The notes beneath the pieces are model-generated. The model was not told the DNA's origin and did not search any database. It worked only from the letters and a program-made list of their open reading frames with translations. From a bacterium (GTDB lineage: Bacteria > Cyanobacteriota > Vampirovibrionia > Gastranaerophilales > Gastranaerophilaceae), in the NCBI GenBank assembly GCA_017409065.1, contig JAFQTK010000032.1:1-38140 (forward strand): 38,140 nucleotides of DNA, in the 5' to 3' direction. How positions within the stretch are numbered: position 1 is the first letter of the stretch; every line of letters begins with the position of its first letter. The translations under genes were made by a program, and so were the position numbers. Of this stretch, positions 24,423-34,294 are shown piece after piece.

Positions 24423-26207
24423 CTATCTGTTTGCCATTGGCTTTTCTCGTAATTTCAAGTGTAATTCTTGAAGTTGAGCTTCTGATGCGATTCCCGGAGC
24501 ATCTGTCATTAGACATTTAGCGTTAGAGTTTTTAGGGAATGCGATTACATCACGAATGCTGTCCGTTCTTGCCAATAAAGCTACTAATCGGTCTAATCCG
24601 ATTGCGAGTCCGGCATGAGGTGGTGTTCCGTATTTGAATGCATTTACAAGATATTCAAATTTTTCTTTAACGTCTTGTTCACTTAAACCAAGAGCTTTAA
24701 ATACTCTCTGTTGAAGTTCACTATCGTGTATTCTTACACTACCTCCACCTAGTTCATTTCCGTTGTATATAATATCGTAGGCGATAGAACGGCAGTTTGC
24801 AGGGTCATTTTCCATTTTGTCTATATCTTCTAAATTAGGAGATGTAAATGGGTGGTGGACTGACATATAGCGTTGTTCTTCTTCAGAATATTCGAACATT
24901 GGGAAATCTACAACCCAAAGTAGGTCGTGTGCGTTTTTATCAATAAGTCCGAGTTTTTCACCAAAATGTAATCTTAATCTGCCTAAAACGTCAAATACAA
25001 GTTTCGGTTTATCTGCAAGTAGGAAAACAATATCACCGTCTTTCGCATTTGCACGAGCTTTAAATTCAGCAATTTGTTCTTCGCTTAAGAATTTTAGAAT
25101 CGGAGATTTTACTGTTCCGTCTTCCATAAATGTAACCCAAGCAAGACCTTTAGCTCCAAAAGAAATAGCAAGATTTCTTATATCATCCATTTCTTTTCTT
25201 GAGTAATTAGCTATTCCATCAACTTTCAATGCTCTAGCTGTTCCGCCGGTTTGCAATACTTCTTTAATTGCATCAAAGCTTGAGTTCATTAAAATATCTG
25301 AAATATCGAACAATTCTAGACCAAAACGAGTATCAGGTTTATCTGAACCATATTTTTCCATCGCTTCTTTGTAAGTTATACGTTTAAACGGTGGTTTAAC
25401 TTCAACATCAGCTTGTTTGAATGATTCAACGATAAGACCTTCAACCAAGTTGATTATGTCTTCTTGTTCTACAAATGACATTTCGATGTCAACTTGTGTA
25501 AATTCAGGTTGTCTATCGGCTCTTAAGTCTTCGTCACGGAAACATTTTGCAATTTGATAATATTTTTCAATTCCACCAACCATTAAAAGTTGTTTAAAAA
25601 TTTGTGGAGATTGAGGTAAAGCATAAAATTTTCCTTCATGAACACGAGAAGGAACCAAATAGTCACGAGCACCTTCTGGGCTTGTATTTATCAATATAGG
25701 AGTTTCAACTTCCATAAAATCTTGGTTGTTCATATAATTTCTTATTGCGGCAACAATTTTATGGCGAAGTTGCAACTTACTGAGCATTGAATCTCTTCTT
25801 ATGTCTAAATAACGATATTTTAAGCGAACATCTTCTGAAACATTTTCATCATCAAGAACAAAAGGAAGAGTTTCTGATTTTGAAAGAATTTTTATACTTT
25901 CTGGATACATTTCAACTCCACCTGTTGGATATTTGGGGTTGTAAGTTTCATCAGGACGTTTTGAAACTTTGCCTTCGACAGTTATAACATATTCGCTTTT
26001 CAATGTTTCAAATACTTTGTGTACAGATGAATTAATTTGAGGGTCTGCAACAATTTGGAAAAATCCTGATCTATCTCTAAGTTCGACGAAAATAATTCCG
26101 CCTAAATCTCTGATAGTTGACACCCATCCGGACAGTTTTACTTGTTCATTAACGTTAGTTTCTCTTAAATCACCACATTTATGGCTTTTCATCGATGTAA
26201 TTTGCAT
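24423..26207 (-). CDS. aspS: Aspartyl-tRNA synthetase (bacterial type)
   Basis: Class II synthetase charging tRNA(Asp). From ATG 26207 it is 594 residues: OB-fold anticodon domain (GWVSTIRDLGGIIFVELRDR, 27-46), motif 1 region YRYLDIRR (131-138), motif 2 FRDEDLRADRQPEF (223-236), the bacterial GAD insertion, and motif 3 GLAIGLDRLVALL near the C-terminus. The frame is open to 26267, but the extra 20 residues are not conserved; a weak GAGAG precedes the chosen start. Leu35 in RDLGG corresponds, as I recall, to the position that is often His in non-discriminating enzymes, which would favour strict tRNA(Asp) charging; this is tentative. GatB in the same window makes that question relevant. Confidence 0.96.
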   Translation of the reverse strand: MQITSMKSHKCGDLRETNVNEQVKLSGWVSTIRDLGGIIFVELRDRSGFFQIVADPQINSSVHKVFETLKSEYVITVEGKVSKRPDETYNPKYPTGGVEMYPESIKILSKSETLPFVLDDENVSEDVRLKYRYLDIRRDSMLSKLQLRHKIVAAIRNYMNNQDFMEVETPILINTSPEGARDYLVPSRVHEGKFYALPQSPQIFKQLLMVGGIEKYYQIAKCFRDEDLRADRQPEFTQVDIEMSFVEQEDIINLVEGLIVESFKQADVEVKPPFKRITYKEAMEKYGSDKPDTRFGLELFDISDILMNSSFDAIKEVLQTGGTARALKVDGIANYSRKEMDDIRNLAISFGAKGLAWVTFMEDGTVKSPILKFLSEEQIAEFKARANAKDGDIVFLLADKPKLVFDVLGRLRLHFGEKLGLIDKNAHDLLWVVDFPMFEYSEEEQRYMSVHHPFTSPNLEDIDKMENDPANCRSIAYDIIYNGNELGGGSVRIHDSELQQRVFKALGLSEQDVKEKFEYLVNAFKYGTPPHAGLAIGLDRLVALLARTDSIRDVIAFPKNSNAKCLMTDAPGIASEAQLQELHLKLREKPMANR

Positions 26208-26363
26208 AATATTTCTCTCTATATCTACCTTTACAATTAATTTATAATAAAAATAATGAATAATCAAAGAAAAACATTTTATTTTGAAAATATTTTAAAA
26301 ATAATTTCAAGCAAAAAACAAAATATAGTCAATTCTTAGGATACGCAGAAAAAAAAACAGGTA

Positions 26364-26369
26364 TAAAAT
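26364..26369 (+). promoter_or_regulatory. -10-like box 6 bases before the GHL10 ATG
   Basis: TAAAAT (within GTATAAAATAG) ends 6 bases before ATG 26376. No Shine-Dalgarno sequence is visible and the -35 region is poor. Confidence 0.35.
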
Positions 26370-26375
26370 AGTATT

Positions 26376-28211
26376 ATGAAAAAACTTTTTATAGGTTTAT
26401 TTTTAAGTCTTTTTTTATTGGGCAATTTTTCTGATACAGCATTTGCCCATTATCCTGCATTACAAAATCAACCTGCATTTAACTCTAAAGAAATGATTTA
26501 TCGTCAATCTTCACATAAAATAGATACGATTAATCCTACTGTAACCAGTAATGTTTCGGGTGCATTTTATCCCGGACAAAGAGGGGCAAACCAACTTATT
26601 ATTTACACTAAAGAGTATGGAGAAAGAACGGGAACAAACGAATTTGGCTCAGAGGCAATTGTTGTGAACGGAATCGTTACTCAGCTTTTTGGTGCTGATT
26701 CAATAATTCCTAATAATGGTTATGTCATTAGTGGACATGGCTTGGCAAAAAATTGGATTAACGAAAATATAACTGTTGGGACAAAAGTTTATGTAGATGA
26801 AACAAATTTAACAATAAAAACGTTTATTACTCCTCAAAGTTTTATTTTTGGAGCAGAGGAAAAAATAAAAGAAGTACTGTCTATAATGCATTATTATGAA
26901 ATGAATAATCCTTGTTATGACAGAACAGAAGCTGAATTATATTTAAAAAAAGCTAAACAAAATTTGCAAAAAGCTTCCCAAAATCCAAATGATGTTCAAA
27001 AATATGCCGCTGCTGCCGGTAATATGGCGAATAAAGCAATAGAAACGGCATTACCTTACTACCCTAATGAATTTAAGGGAGTATGGATAAGACCGACAGA
27101 AAAAACAGAAAGGCAAGTTGAATCAACTTTAGACAGATTGAAAAAGGCAGGTATCAATAATGTTTTCTTAGAAACATATTTTCACGGAAAGACTATTTAT
27201 CCGTCTTCTGTTTTGACAAAATATGGTCTTGCTAATCAGAGGGAAGAATTTATAGGTTTTGATCCTTTAGAGGTTTGGATTAGAGAAGCACATAAAAGAA
27301 ATATAAAAATTCATGTATGGTTTGAGAGTTTTTATGTCGGAAATAAATATAATCCTGCGGATAAAACTAATATTATTAATGCTTATCCCCATTGGTTAAA
27401 TAAAACAAAAACAACATATGATTCTAAAGACCCAGTCCCATCTGTGTCTGAACATAACGGATATTTTATTGATCCGGCAAATCCGGAAGTTCAACAATAT
27501 TTATCGGAAATTTTAAATGAAATAGTTTTTAAATATAAACCGGATGGAATAAATTTGGATTACATCAGATATCCTCAAAGTATTCAAGAAAAATTCCCTA
27601 CATATGAAGATTCAAACTGGGGTTATACTAATTTTGCAAGAGCAGAGTTTAAAAGTTTGTACAATGTTGACCCGTTAAATATAAAAAAGGGAACGACTGA
27701 TTGGGCTTTGTGGTCTAAATATAGACAAGATAAAATCACGAATTTTGTTAAAGATACAAGAAAACTGACAAAAGCTAATAAGATATTTTTAACAACAGTT
27801 ATTTTCCCAGATAGACAAAGAAGTCTTGAAACAAAAATGCAAGATTGGAAAACATGGTCTGTGCAAAATTATGTTGATGGATTTACACCATTAATATTGA
27901 CTTGTGATAAGCAAACAGCATCTTTGCTTCTTTCAGATATACAGAAAAATTCTTCACGTTTAACAAATATTTATCCCGGATTATTCGTTACTTTTATGGG
28001 CGGTGCGACAGATGATTTATTAAGACAGGTTCATGAAACTCGAAAATTGTCTATGTCCGGTTTTATATTGTTTGATTATGCTCATTTTGAAGATAAATAT
28101 ATTGATGTTTTAAAATCAGGAGCTTTTAATATTAAAAACTATAATGAACCTGAACCCGTTCAAGATATTTCAAAAAATACATCAAAAAAACGGTTGAAGA
28201 ACAAGAATTAA
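26376..28211 (+). CDS. Exported GHL10-type glycosyl hydrolase (family 10-like, YngK-like)
   Basis: The signal peptide MKKLFIGLFLSLFLLGNFSDTAFA is clear, with cleavage near residue 24. Residues ~40-170 form an N-terminal region with no family I recognise (contains GVTQLFGADSIIP-like strands), followed by a short helical region. From GVWIRPT (~235) the glycosidase-like (beta/alpha)8 barrel begins: NNVFLETYFHGKTIYPS, EAHKRNIKIHVWFE, YFIDPANPEVQQYL, and the signature DGINLDYIRYPQ (~391), whose Asp is a probable catalytic residue, then VDGFTPLILTCD. The family acts on cell-wall or exopolysaccharide glycans; the exact substrate is unknown. The C-terminus is Lys-rich. It lies 16 bases ahead of the response regulator gene. 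Confidence 0.9.
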   Translation: MKKLFIGLFLSLFLLGNFSDTAFAHYPALQNQPAFNSKEMIYRQSSHKIDTINPTVTSNVSGAFYPGQRGANQLIIYTKEYGERTGTNEFGSEAIVVNGIVTQLFGADSIIPNNGYVISGHGLAKNWINENITVGTKVYVDETNLTIKTFITPQSFIFGAEEKIKEVLSIMHYYEMNNPCYDRTEAELYLKKAKQNLQKASQNPNDVQKYAAAAGNMANKAIETALPYYPNEFKGVWIRPTEKTERQVESTLDRLKKAGINNVFLETYFHGKTIYPSSVLTKYGLANQREEFIGFDPLEVWIREAHKRNIKIHVWFESFYVGNKYNPADKTNIINAYPHWLNKTKTTYDSKDPVPSVSEHNGYFIDPANPEVQQYLSEILNEIVFKYKPDGINLDYIRYPQSIQEKFPTYEDSNWGYTNFARAEFKSLYNVDPLNIKKGTTDWALWSKYRQDKITNFVKDTRKLTKANKIFLTTVIFPDRQRSLETKMQDWKTWSVQNYVDGFTPLILTCDKQTASLLLSDIQKNSSRLTNIYPGLFVTFMGGATDDLLRQVHETRKLSMSGFILFDYAHFEDKYIDVLKSGAFNIKNYNEPEPVQDISKNTSKKRLKNKN

Positions 28212-28227
28212 GTATTAGGATAGAATC

Positions 28228-28812
28228 ATGGAAATGAACGATAAATTTACAATTGAATTAGATGAAGCTTTTTTAGAAGAGTTTTATATGCATGCCGGAG
28301 AATTGCCTCCAGCAAAAGAAATGGCAACGTTAGAAGATTTTAAACGAGTTTTGTCTAAAATGAAAAGTGTTGGAGTTGTGGCTGCACCTAAGGAAGAAAA
28401 TTTTGGTTTTTCCGCAATTCAAACTGGGCAGGAAGAGAAAAAAGTGCTTATTGTTGATGATTTAGGGACGATTACTTATCAACTAAGTATTTTATTGAGC
28501 AAAAACGGTTATTCAACGGTTTGTTCTAATGAAATTTATGATGCTATTGCAAAGTTTAAAAAACAACATTTTGATATTGTCATACAAGATTTGTTTATTC
28601 CAACCGATAGAGAAGGCTTTTTGCTTTTAGATGAACTTATAAAACTCAATGAATACAAAATGCCGAGATCTACAATCGGAATTATGACTGCCTCTAATAA
28701 AAAAGAGTATAAAATTGCGTGTAAAGAGCGTGGGGCGGATTTTTACGTAGAAAAAGTAGATACTTGGCAAAAAAATGTTATAGATATGTGCCAACGTCTT
28801 AATGAAATCTAA
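28228..28812 (+). CDS. Single-domain response regulator with an N-terminal extension
   Basis: The C-terminal ~125 residues are a complete receiver domain: acidic pair D77/D78 in VLIVDD, phosphoacceptor D121 in VIQDLF, T154 in IMTAS and K176 in YVEK. No DNA-binding or enzymatic output domain follows. The first ~65 residues are acidic and helical (LDEAFLEEFYMHAGELPPAKEM, then LEDFKRVLSKMK) and may be a partner-binding region. No histidine kinase is adjacent. AGGATAG precedes the ATG. The last 4 bases overlap the stop of the convergent RseP-type gene. Confidence 0.88.
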   Translation: MEMNDKFTIELDEAFLEEFYMHAGELPPAKEMATLEDFKRVLSKMKSVGVVAAPKEENFGFSAIQTGQEEKKVLIVDDLGTITYQLSILLSKNGYSTVCSNEIYDAIAKFKKQHFDIVIQDLFIPTDREGFLLLDELIKLNEYKMPRSTIGIMTASNKKEYKIACKERGADFYVEKVDTWQKNVIDMCQRLNEI

Positions 28813-30176
28813 AATTTCTTAGTAATTAAGCCCACGACATCATTAAAAATAATAACTACCATTAGTGCTATAAGTAGGTAAAAGCCGGTATTTCCTATTT
28901 TTTCTAAGGTTTCTTCTTTTATAGCTCGTCCTCTTATTTTTTCAATTAGTAAGAACATTAAATGTCCGCCATCAAGAGCCGGAATCGGTAAAAGATTTAC
29001 TATTGCCAGATTTAAGCTTATCACGGCAGTTAATAATAACCCTTTAAATAAGCCTTGTTGTTCTATTACATCTCCTCCGACTTTTGTGATTGCGACAATT
29101 CCATGCAAATCTTTTAAAGGAATTTTTCCGGTAAATATTTGACCTAAACTCCAAATCATTGTTTCTGTGTTTGAGTACAAATAGTTCCAAGCGTTTGTTA
29201 TCCCTGATTTTAGCCCTTTTGTTTCTTTGAAGATTTCTTTATATTGACGCTCTATTCCAATAATTCCTTTTTCGTTTGGATACAAAGGTTTTAATGTTAT
29301 AAGTTTATTATTTCTTTCTACTGTAATTGTTAGGGGAACTTTTGAATCTGATGTTGCAAATGCAACGTCTTTTAATGTTATTTTGCCATCAGATTTGTAA
29401 GTTTTTTTGTTTCTAATGCTATCTCTTAGCTCTTTTTGAGTTTCATTTAAAAACATTGTATTTGTTTTCTTTGATTCAACCCCATACATTTGACTTTTTG
29501 AAAGAATGACCTCTTTTTCGTCTGTTGTAGGTAATAATTTTATAGTTGTATTAAGGGGAATAATTTGAGTTGTATCAACTTTTGGGTTTAGATTTTTTAA
29601 TTTTTCATAATTTTCTTCAAAGCTTTCTTTTGAAATTTTACCGTCAAATGGTCTACTTGCTTGTGCAAAGAAATTTATTTGAAGCGGATTTGTAATTTTT
29701 TGACCGTTAACAGATATAATTTTATCTCCGACCTGAAGCCCTGATGAATAAACAGATGCACCTTTTTCCGCAACGATTTTTGTTACAAAAACCTCATATT
29801 CACTGGATGGGAGCTTGCCCCAAGCAAAAGCCGTAAGCAAAACTAGTATTATTGCACAAATAACGTTTGCTGTTACCCCTGCAACCGCAACAAAGCTTCT
29901 TTGACCTACTGATTTGTTTTTGAATAATTCGGGCGAATCATCGCTAAGTCCAGAATCTTTTTCATCATCAGGAAAAGATACATAACCGCCAAGAAGAAAC
30001 GCATGAATATAAAAAGTTGTATCTCCTATTTTCTTTTCATAAAGTGTTGGTCCAAATGGTAGTCCAAATCCGAATTTTGACACTTTTATTCCGCATATTC
30101 TTGCTGCAACGTAATGTCCCATTTCGTGAACTAAGATAAGCAAACTTATTAACAAAATCATCAAGATTATATTCAT
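28809..30176 (-). CDS. rseP: Site-2 intramembrane metalloprotease, RseP family
   Basis: Zinc metalloprotease that cleaves membrane-embedded substrates such as anti-sigma factors or signal peptides. TM1 carries the active-site HEMGH (residues 17-21, zinc ligands H17 and H21, catalytic E18). The third ligand lies in PALDGGHLMF near the C-terminus. A PDZ domain begins around GASVYSSGLQVGDKIISVNG, and the long periplasmic region (~150-320) is larger than in minimal homologs. At 455 residues it matches the E. coli-like size. GAGGAAAA precedes the ATG. Divergent from comF with a 48-base gap. Confidence 0.94.
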   Translation of the reverse strand: MNIILMILLISLLILVHEMGHYVAARICGIKVSKFGFGLPFGPTLYEKKIGDTTFYIHAFLLGGYVSFPDDEKDSGLSDDSPELFKNKSVGQRSFVAVAGVTANVICAIILVLLTAFAWGKLPSSEYEVFVTKIVAEKGASVYSSGLQVGDKIISVNGQKITNPLQINFFAQASRPFDGKISKESFEENYEKLKNLNPKVDTTQIIPLNTTIKLLPTTDEKEVILSKSQMYGVESKKTNTMFLNETQKELRDSIRNKKTYKSDGKITLKDVAFATSDSKVPLTITVERNNKLITLKPLYPNEKGIIGIERQYKEIFKETKGLKSGITNAWNYLYSNTETMIWSLGQIFTGKIPLKDLHGIVAITKVGGDVIEQQGLFKGLLLTAVISLNLAIVNLLPIPALDGGHLMFLLIEKIRGRAIKEETLEKIGNTGFYLLIALMVVIIFNDVVGLITKKF

Positions 30177-30189
30177 ATTTTCCTCTTTC

Positions 30190-30218
30190 TGTTTACTAAA
30201 AAAATTTTATCATATAAT
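30190..30218 (+). promoter_or_regulatory. Promoter at leaderless distance from comF
   Basis: TGTTTA (30190-30195), 17-base spacer, TATAAT (30213-30218), then 6 bases to ATG 30225. No Shine-Dalgarno sequence is present, so transcription would start on or next to the A of the ATG. Confidence 0.55.
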
Positions 30219-30224
30219 CATCTT

Positions 30225-30890
30225 ATGTTTAAATTTTTATTAAAAATTTTAGATTTTGTCTATAAGAAGAAGTGCTATTTTTGTTCTTCCAGTTATTATA
30301 ATTCGGTTATGTGCGAAAAGTGCTATGATAAAATGGAAGAACTTAGTTTAGGTGTTATTAGAGAGCTTTTGGGTATTAAAGTTTATGCCTGTTCATTTTA
30401 TGCAAAAGAAATGCAGAAGCTTATACGAGGTGTAAAGTATCATAATCAGAAAGAATTAGCTTATTATCAAGCAAAATTTATGTACGATTATTTTGTCAAA
30501 ATAGTGGGTGAAAATGCTAATTTTACAATTATTCCTGTTCCTATGCACAAAAGTAAGTATAAGCAACGTAAATACAACCATATGGAATTAGTGGCAGATG
30601 AATTGTCAATTTTAAGTGGTTGGAAAGTTAAAACTAATTTGATAGAAAGAATTAAAGAAACCAAGCCTCAATATAAGCTTAGTACAAAGGAAAGAATGGA
30701 AAATTTAGCCGGAGCGTTTAAAGTTAATCCGGAAAACTATCAAGGAGATAATTTGTTGATAATAGACGATATTTTGACAACCGGAAGTACTTTAACTGAA
30801 ATGATTAAAGAGTTGTTTTCAAACAAGATTGAAAATATTACCTGTTTAACTACGTCAACTGTGCATGGTTCATCAATAAATGTGCAATAA
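30225..30890 (+). CDS. comF: ComF-family amidophosphoribosyltransferase-like protein
   Basis: ComF/GntX proteins combine an N-terminal zinc finger with a type I phosphoribosyltransferase fold and are needed for DNA uptake in competent bacteria. The zinc-binding cysteines are C17/C20 and C30/C33 (CYFC, CEKC). The conserved IPVPMHKSKYKQRKYN block follows at ~100-116, and the PRPP loop LLIIDDILTTGSTL is at ~180-193. The 221-residue length is typical. Natural competence is possible but not shown; the window contains no other competence gene except decayed and unusual prepilins. Confidence 0.9.
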   Translation: MFKFLLKILDFVYKKKCYFCSSSYYNSVMCEKCYDKMEELSLGVIRELLGIKVYACSFYAKEMQKLIRGVKYHNQKELAYYQAKFMYDYFVKIVGENANFTIIPVPMHKSKYKQRKYNHMELVADELSILSGWKVKTNLIERIKETKPQYKLSTKERMENLAGAFKVNPENYQGDNLLIIDDILTTGSTLTEMIKELFSNKIENITCLTTSTVHGSSINVQ

Positions 30891-30969
30891 TTTTTGTTTC
30901 AAATGTTCTTAAAAGATTGCTATATTACTAATTTTCGACTAAAATTTCATTATGGGATAGGAGAGAATT

Positions 30970-33852
30970 ATGTCACAAAAAACGTTGATTTTGATAGATG
31001 GTCATGCTTTAGCTTTTAGAAGTTATTTTGCATTAGAGCGAAGTGGAATGAAAACTACATCTAATCAACCAACTTTTGCTGTTTATGGTTTTTTTAAAGC
31101 TGTTTTTGACCTTTTAAAAAACCCTCTTCTTAAACCTGATGCCATTGCTGTTGCATTTGATGTCGGAAGAGAAACTTTTAGGTTGAAGGAATATGCTGAG
31201 TACAAAGCCAACCGTGAAACAATGCCTGATTCTCTTCGTAGTCAATTACAGTTAATCATTGAGGGGTTAGAATCTTTTAATATTCCGATTTATACAAAAG
31301 AAGGCTTTGAGGCGGATGATGTAATAGGAACAATCGCAAAAGAAGCAAAAGAACTTGGACATAAAACAATTATTTTAACAGGGGACCAAGATGCATTTCA
31401 GCTAATAGATAGGGGTGGTTATGTTAAAGTTTTAATCCCTTCTAAAGGAGAGCTTAAAGAATATGATTGGAATGCAGTTTACGAAAAAGTGCAGGTTTAT
31501 CCTTTTCAGATAGTTGATTACAAGGCTCTTAGAGGTGATACGTCTGATAATATTCCGGGGATTCGTGGTATTGGCGAAAAAACAGCGGTTAAATTATTAG
31601 ATAGATTTGAAAATTTAGAACAAATTTTTGCTCATTCTGATGAGATTAAAGAAAAAGCTATTAAGTCAAAAATTAAAGAAGGGGAAGAAATTGCTAGATT
31701 AAGTCAATTTTTAGCCCGAATCAAAACAGATGTTGATATTAATTTTGATTTTGACAAAACAAAATTAGAGATGCCTGATATAGAACAAGTTGGTGCATTT
31801 TTCCAAAAAGTTCAGTTTTTTAACTTTTTGAGGAATATAAAAGAAATATTGAAGCCTTTTTCTTCTGTTGAAAATAATGAATCTATCTTAAATTTACCTA
31901 CGGATGAAGATTTAGGGGCATTACAATCAGGGCAAATGCAATTAGGATTATTTGATACGGTGCAAAAGCCAAAATGCAATACTAATTTTAATTTTGAAAA
32001 ACACACATTAACTCAAGAAGCTGATTTTGAAAAGTTTATTTCTGAATTGAAAGAACAAACATTGTTTTCTATTGATACTGAAACGACAGGAATTGATATT
32101 ATGGAAGCAGAATTGGTCGGAATATCAATTGCTTTTAACCCTCAAATAGGTGCTGAAAATGGTAGAGTAAAAATAAATTGTAATGCTGAAAATAAAACAA
32201 AATCATATTATATTCCGGTATTTCATCAAATTGGAGAACAGCTGGATTTAGATTATGTTTTAGACCATTTAAACCCAATTTTAGTTGACAAAAATATTTA
32301 TAAAACGGCTCAAAATGCCAAGTATGATATAAATATCTTGTACAGGCATGGTGCAAATTTAGAAAATGTAATTTTTGATACTATGTTGGCAAGTTATGTA
32401 AAAGATTCTTCTCGTAAACACGGTTTAAAGAATCAAGCAGGTGAACATCTTAATTATTTGATGAAAGATATAGAAGTTTTAATTGGCAAAGGCAAACATG
32501 CTGAAACTATGGAAAGAGTTTTAATTGAGGATGCTTCGGACTATGCTTGTGATGATGCTTTTGCGACTTTAGAGTTGACTCGTTTTTGGGTTGAAAATTT
32601 AAATGAGAAAGAAAAGAATCTACTTTATGATTTGGAAATTCCATTGATGTATATTCTTGCAGAAATGGAGCGAGATGGGGTTTCTATTGACAAAGATTAT
32701 TTGAATGAATTATCCGTTGAGTTGGAAGCCAAAACAAATTCTCTAGAGGCAAGAATTTGGCAAATGGCAGGAACGGAGTTTAATATAAATTCTCCTCGTC
32801 AGGTTGGAGATGTTTTGTTTGAAAAATTGCAACTTAAATCTAAATCTAAACAAAAAACTCGAACAGGATATTCTACGAATGCAAAGATTTTGGAAGAATT
32901 AGCAGAAAATAATGAGATAGTAAGACTTATTCTTGAATACAGACATTATCAAAAACTCAAATCTACTTATATTGATTCATTACCATTATTAGTTTCGTAT
33001 GATGACCGAGTTCATACAAGTTTTAATCAAGCGGCAACAGTTACAGGTAGATTATCATCTTCTAATCCTAATTTACAAAATATTCCGATAAGAACGGAAG
33101 TAGGAAATAGAATAAGAAAAGCCTTTGTGCCAAAAGATAAGCTTAATAGCGTAATTGTGTCAGCTGATTATTCTCAAATAGAGTTAAGATTATTGGCTCA
33201 TTGTTCACGAGATGATGAATTAATTGATGCTTTTTGTTCTGATGAAGACATTCATACGACGACTGCTTCAAAAGTTTTTGAAGTTCCGTTAGACGGTGTT
33301 GAAAAAGATATGAGAATAAAGGCAAAGGCAGTTAATTTTGGAATAATATACGGACAGACCCGTTATGGATTGGCAAAATCTTTAGGTATTTCTTCTAACG
33401 AAGCTCAATTATTTATTGATAAGTATTTTGCAACTTACCCTAGAATTAGACAATTTATGAATGAAACAATTCAATATGCCTATGATAACGGTTATGTTGA
33501 AACAATGTATGGAAGAAAGAGATATTTGCAAAATGAATTAATGTCTTCTAATCGTCAAATAAAAGAATTTGGCGAAAGAGCTGCAATTAATGCCCCTATG
33601 CAAGGAGCAGCTGCGGATTTGGTTAAATTTGCAATGTTAGAAGTCCACCGTCAATTGAAACAACGTGGCTTAAAGTCTAAAATGATTATACAAGTTCATG
33701 ACGAATTAGTTTTGGAAGTTGAAAAAGCTGAATTAGAAGAAGTTAAACAAATTGTTCAATCTGCTATGGAGTTAGGACAGCCGTTGTTAGTTCCGTTGAA
33801 AATAGATGTGCAAGTCGGCTCAAGTTGGATGGAGTCTGAGAATGAAGAATAG
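30970..33852 (+). CDS. polA: DNA polymerase I
   Basis: Repair and Okazaki-fragment polymerase. At 960 residues it has all three domains. The 5'-nuclease domain (1-~290) has IDGHALAFRSYFA, GFEADDVIGT and GIRGIGEKTA. The 3'-5' exonuclease retains its catalytic acids: DTET at ~369-372, NAKYD, and the YACDD segment of exo III, so proofreading appears intact. The polymerase domain shows motif A SADYSQIELRLLAH (~731), motif B KAKAVNFGIIYGQTRYG (~784) and motif C VHDELVLEV (~909). GGAGAGAA precedes the ATG. The small exported-protein gene starts inside its last codons. Confidence 0.97.
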   Translation: MSQKTLILIDGHALAFRSYFALERSGMKTTSNQPTFAVYGFFKAVFDLLKNPLLKPDAIAVAFDVGRETFRLKEYAEYKANRETMPDSLRSQLQLIIEGLESFNIPIYTKEGFEADDVIGTIAKEAKELGHKTIILTGDQDAFQLIDRGGYVKVLIPSKGELKEYDWNAVYEKVQVYPFQIVDYKALRGDTSDNIPGIRGIGEKTAVKLLDRFENLEQIFAHSDEIKEKAIKSKIKEGEEIARLSQFLARIKTDVDINFDFDKTKLEMPDIEQVGAFFQKVQFFNFLRNIKEILKPFSSVENNESILNLPTDEDLGALQSGQMQLGLFDTVQKPKCNTNFNFEKHTLTQEADFEKFISELKEQTLFSIDTETTGIDIMEAELVGISIAFNPQIGAENGRVKINCNAENKTKSYYIPVFHQIGEQLDLDYVLDHLNPILVDKNIYKTAQNAKYDINILYRHGANLENVIFDTMLASYVKDSSRKHGLKNQAGEHLNYLMKDIEVLIGKGKHAETMERVLIEDASDYACDDAFATLELTRFWVENLNEKEKNLLYDLEIPLMYILAEMERDGVSIDKDYLNELSVELEAKTNSLEARIWQMAGTEFNINSPRQVGDVLFEKLQLKSKSKQKTRTGYSTNAKILEELAENNEIVRLILEYRHYQKLKSTYIDSLPLLVSYDDRVHTSFNQAATVTGRLSSSNPNLQNIPIRTEVGNRIRKAFVPKDKLNSVIVSADYSQIELRLLAHCSRDDELIDAFCSDEDIHTTTASKVFEVPLDGVEKDMRIKAKAVNFGIIYGQTRYGLAKSLGISSNEAQLFIDKYFATYPRIRQFMNETIQYAYDNGYVETMYGRKRYLQNELMSSNRQIKEFGERAAINAPMQGAAADLVKFAMLEVHRQLKQRGLKSKMIIQVHDELVLEVEKAELEEVKQIVQSAMELGQPLLVPLKIDVQVGSSWMESENEE

Positions 33853-34294
33853 TTTGTTATTTTTTCTTTGTTTTGTTCTATCGAGTTTGTCTGTATTTGC
33901 AAATTCTCCAATAGTGCAAACAAACCAAAGGCAAACAATAAAACCGGCTCAAATTGCTCAACCAAGACCTGTTTCACAGATTAATACACAACCAAAGCCA
34001 AAAGTTGTATCAACAAGCTTTGAAAATTGTGTAAAAACTTATCCAACAAGTGTTGAAAATTTGTTTTATCTTACTTTGGCCGCTATAAATAATGCAAATT
34101 ATGAAATAGATGAAATACAGTCCAGAACCGGTTATATTTCATTTTTATCAGGGCAAAAACCTTTTTTGGCTAGTATAACATCTATTAATGATAATTCATC
34201 AATGATTAAGATTACACCGATGGATAATAGTTACAACTTTTCTCCGTTGGTGGTAGATAAGATATTTGTCTATTTGACTAATAATATTAAATAA
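33842..34294 (+). CDS. Small exported hypothetical protein downstream of polA
   Basis: ATG 33842 overlaps the last codons of polA. The 150 residues start with a signal peptide (MKNSLLFFLCFVLSSLSVFA, cleavage before NSP), then a Gln/Pro/Thr-rich linker (~22-55; QTIKPAQIAQPRP). A folded domain follows: FENCVKTYPTSVENLFYLTL, YEIDEIQSRTGYISFLSG, SSMIKITPMD and a final helix LVVDKIFVYLTNNI. This looks like a small alpha/beta domain tethered outside the membrane; no family recognised. An earlier in-frame ATG (33806) would bury the signal peptide and is rejected. Confidence 0.75.
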   Translation: MKNSLLFFLCFVLSSLSVFANSPIVQTNQRQTIKPAQIAQPRPVSQINTQPKPKVVSTSFENCVKTYPTSVENLFYLTLAAINNANYEIDEIQSRTGYISFLSGQKPFLASITSINDNSSMIKITPMDNSYNFSPLVVDKIFVYLTNNIK

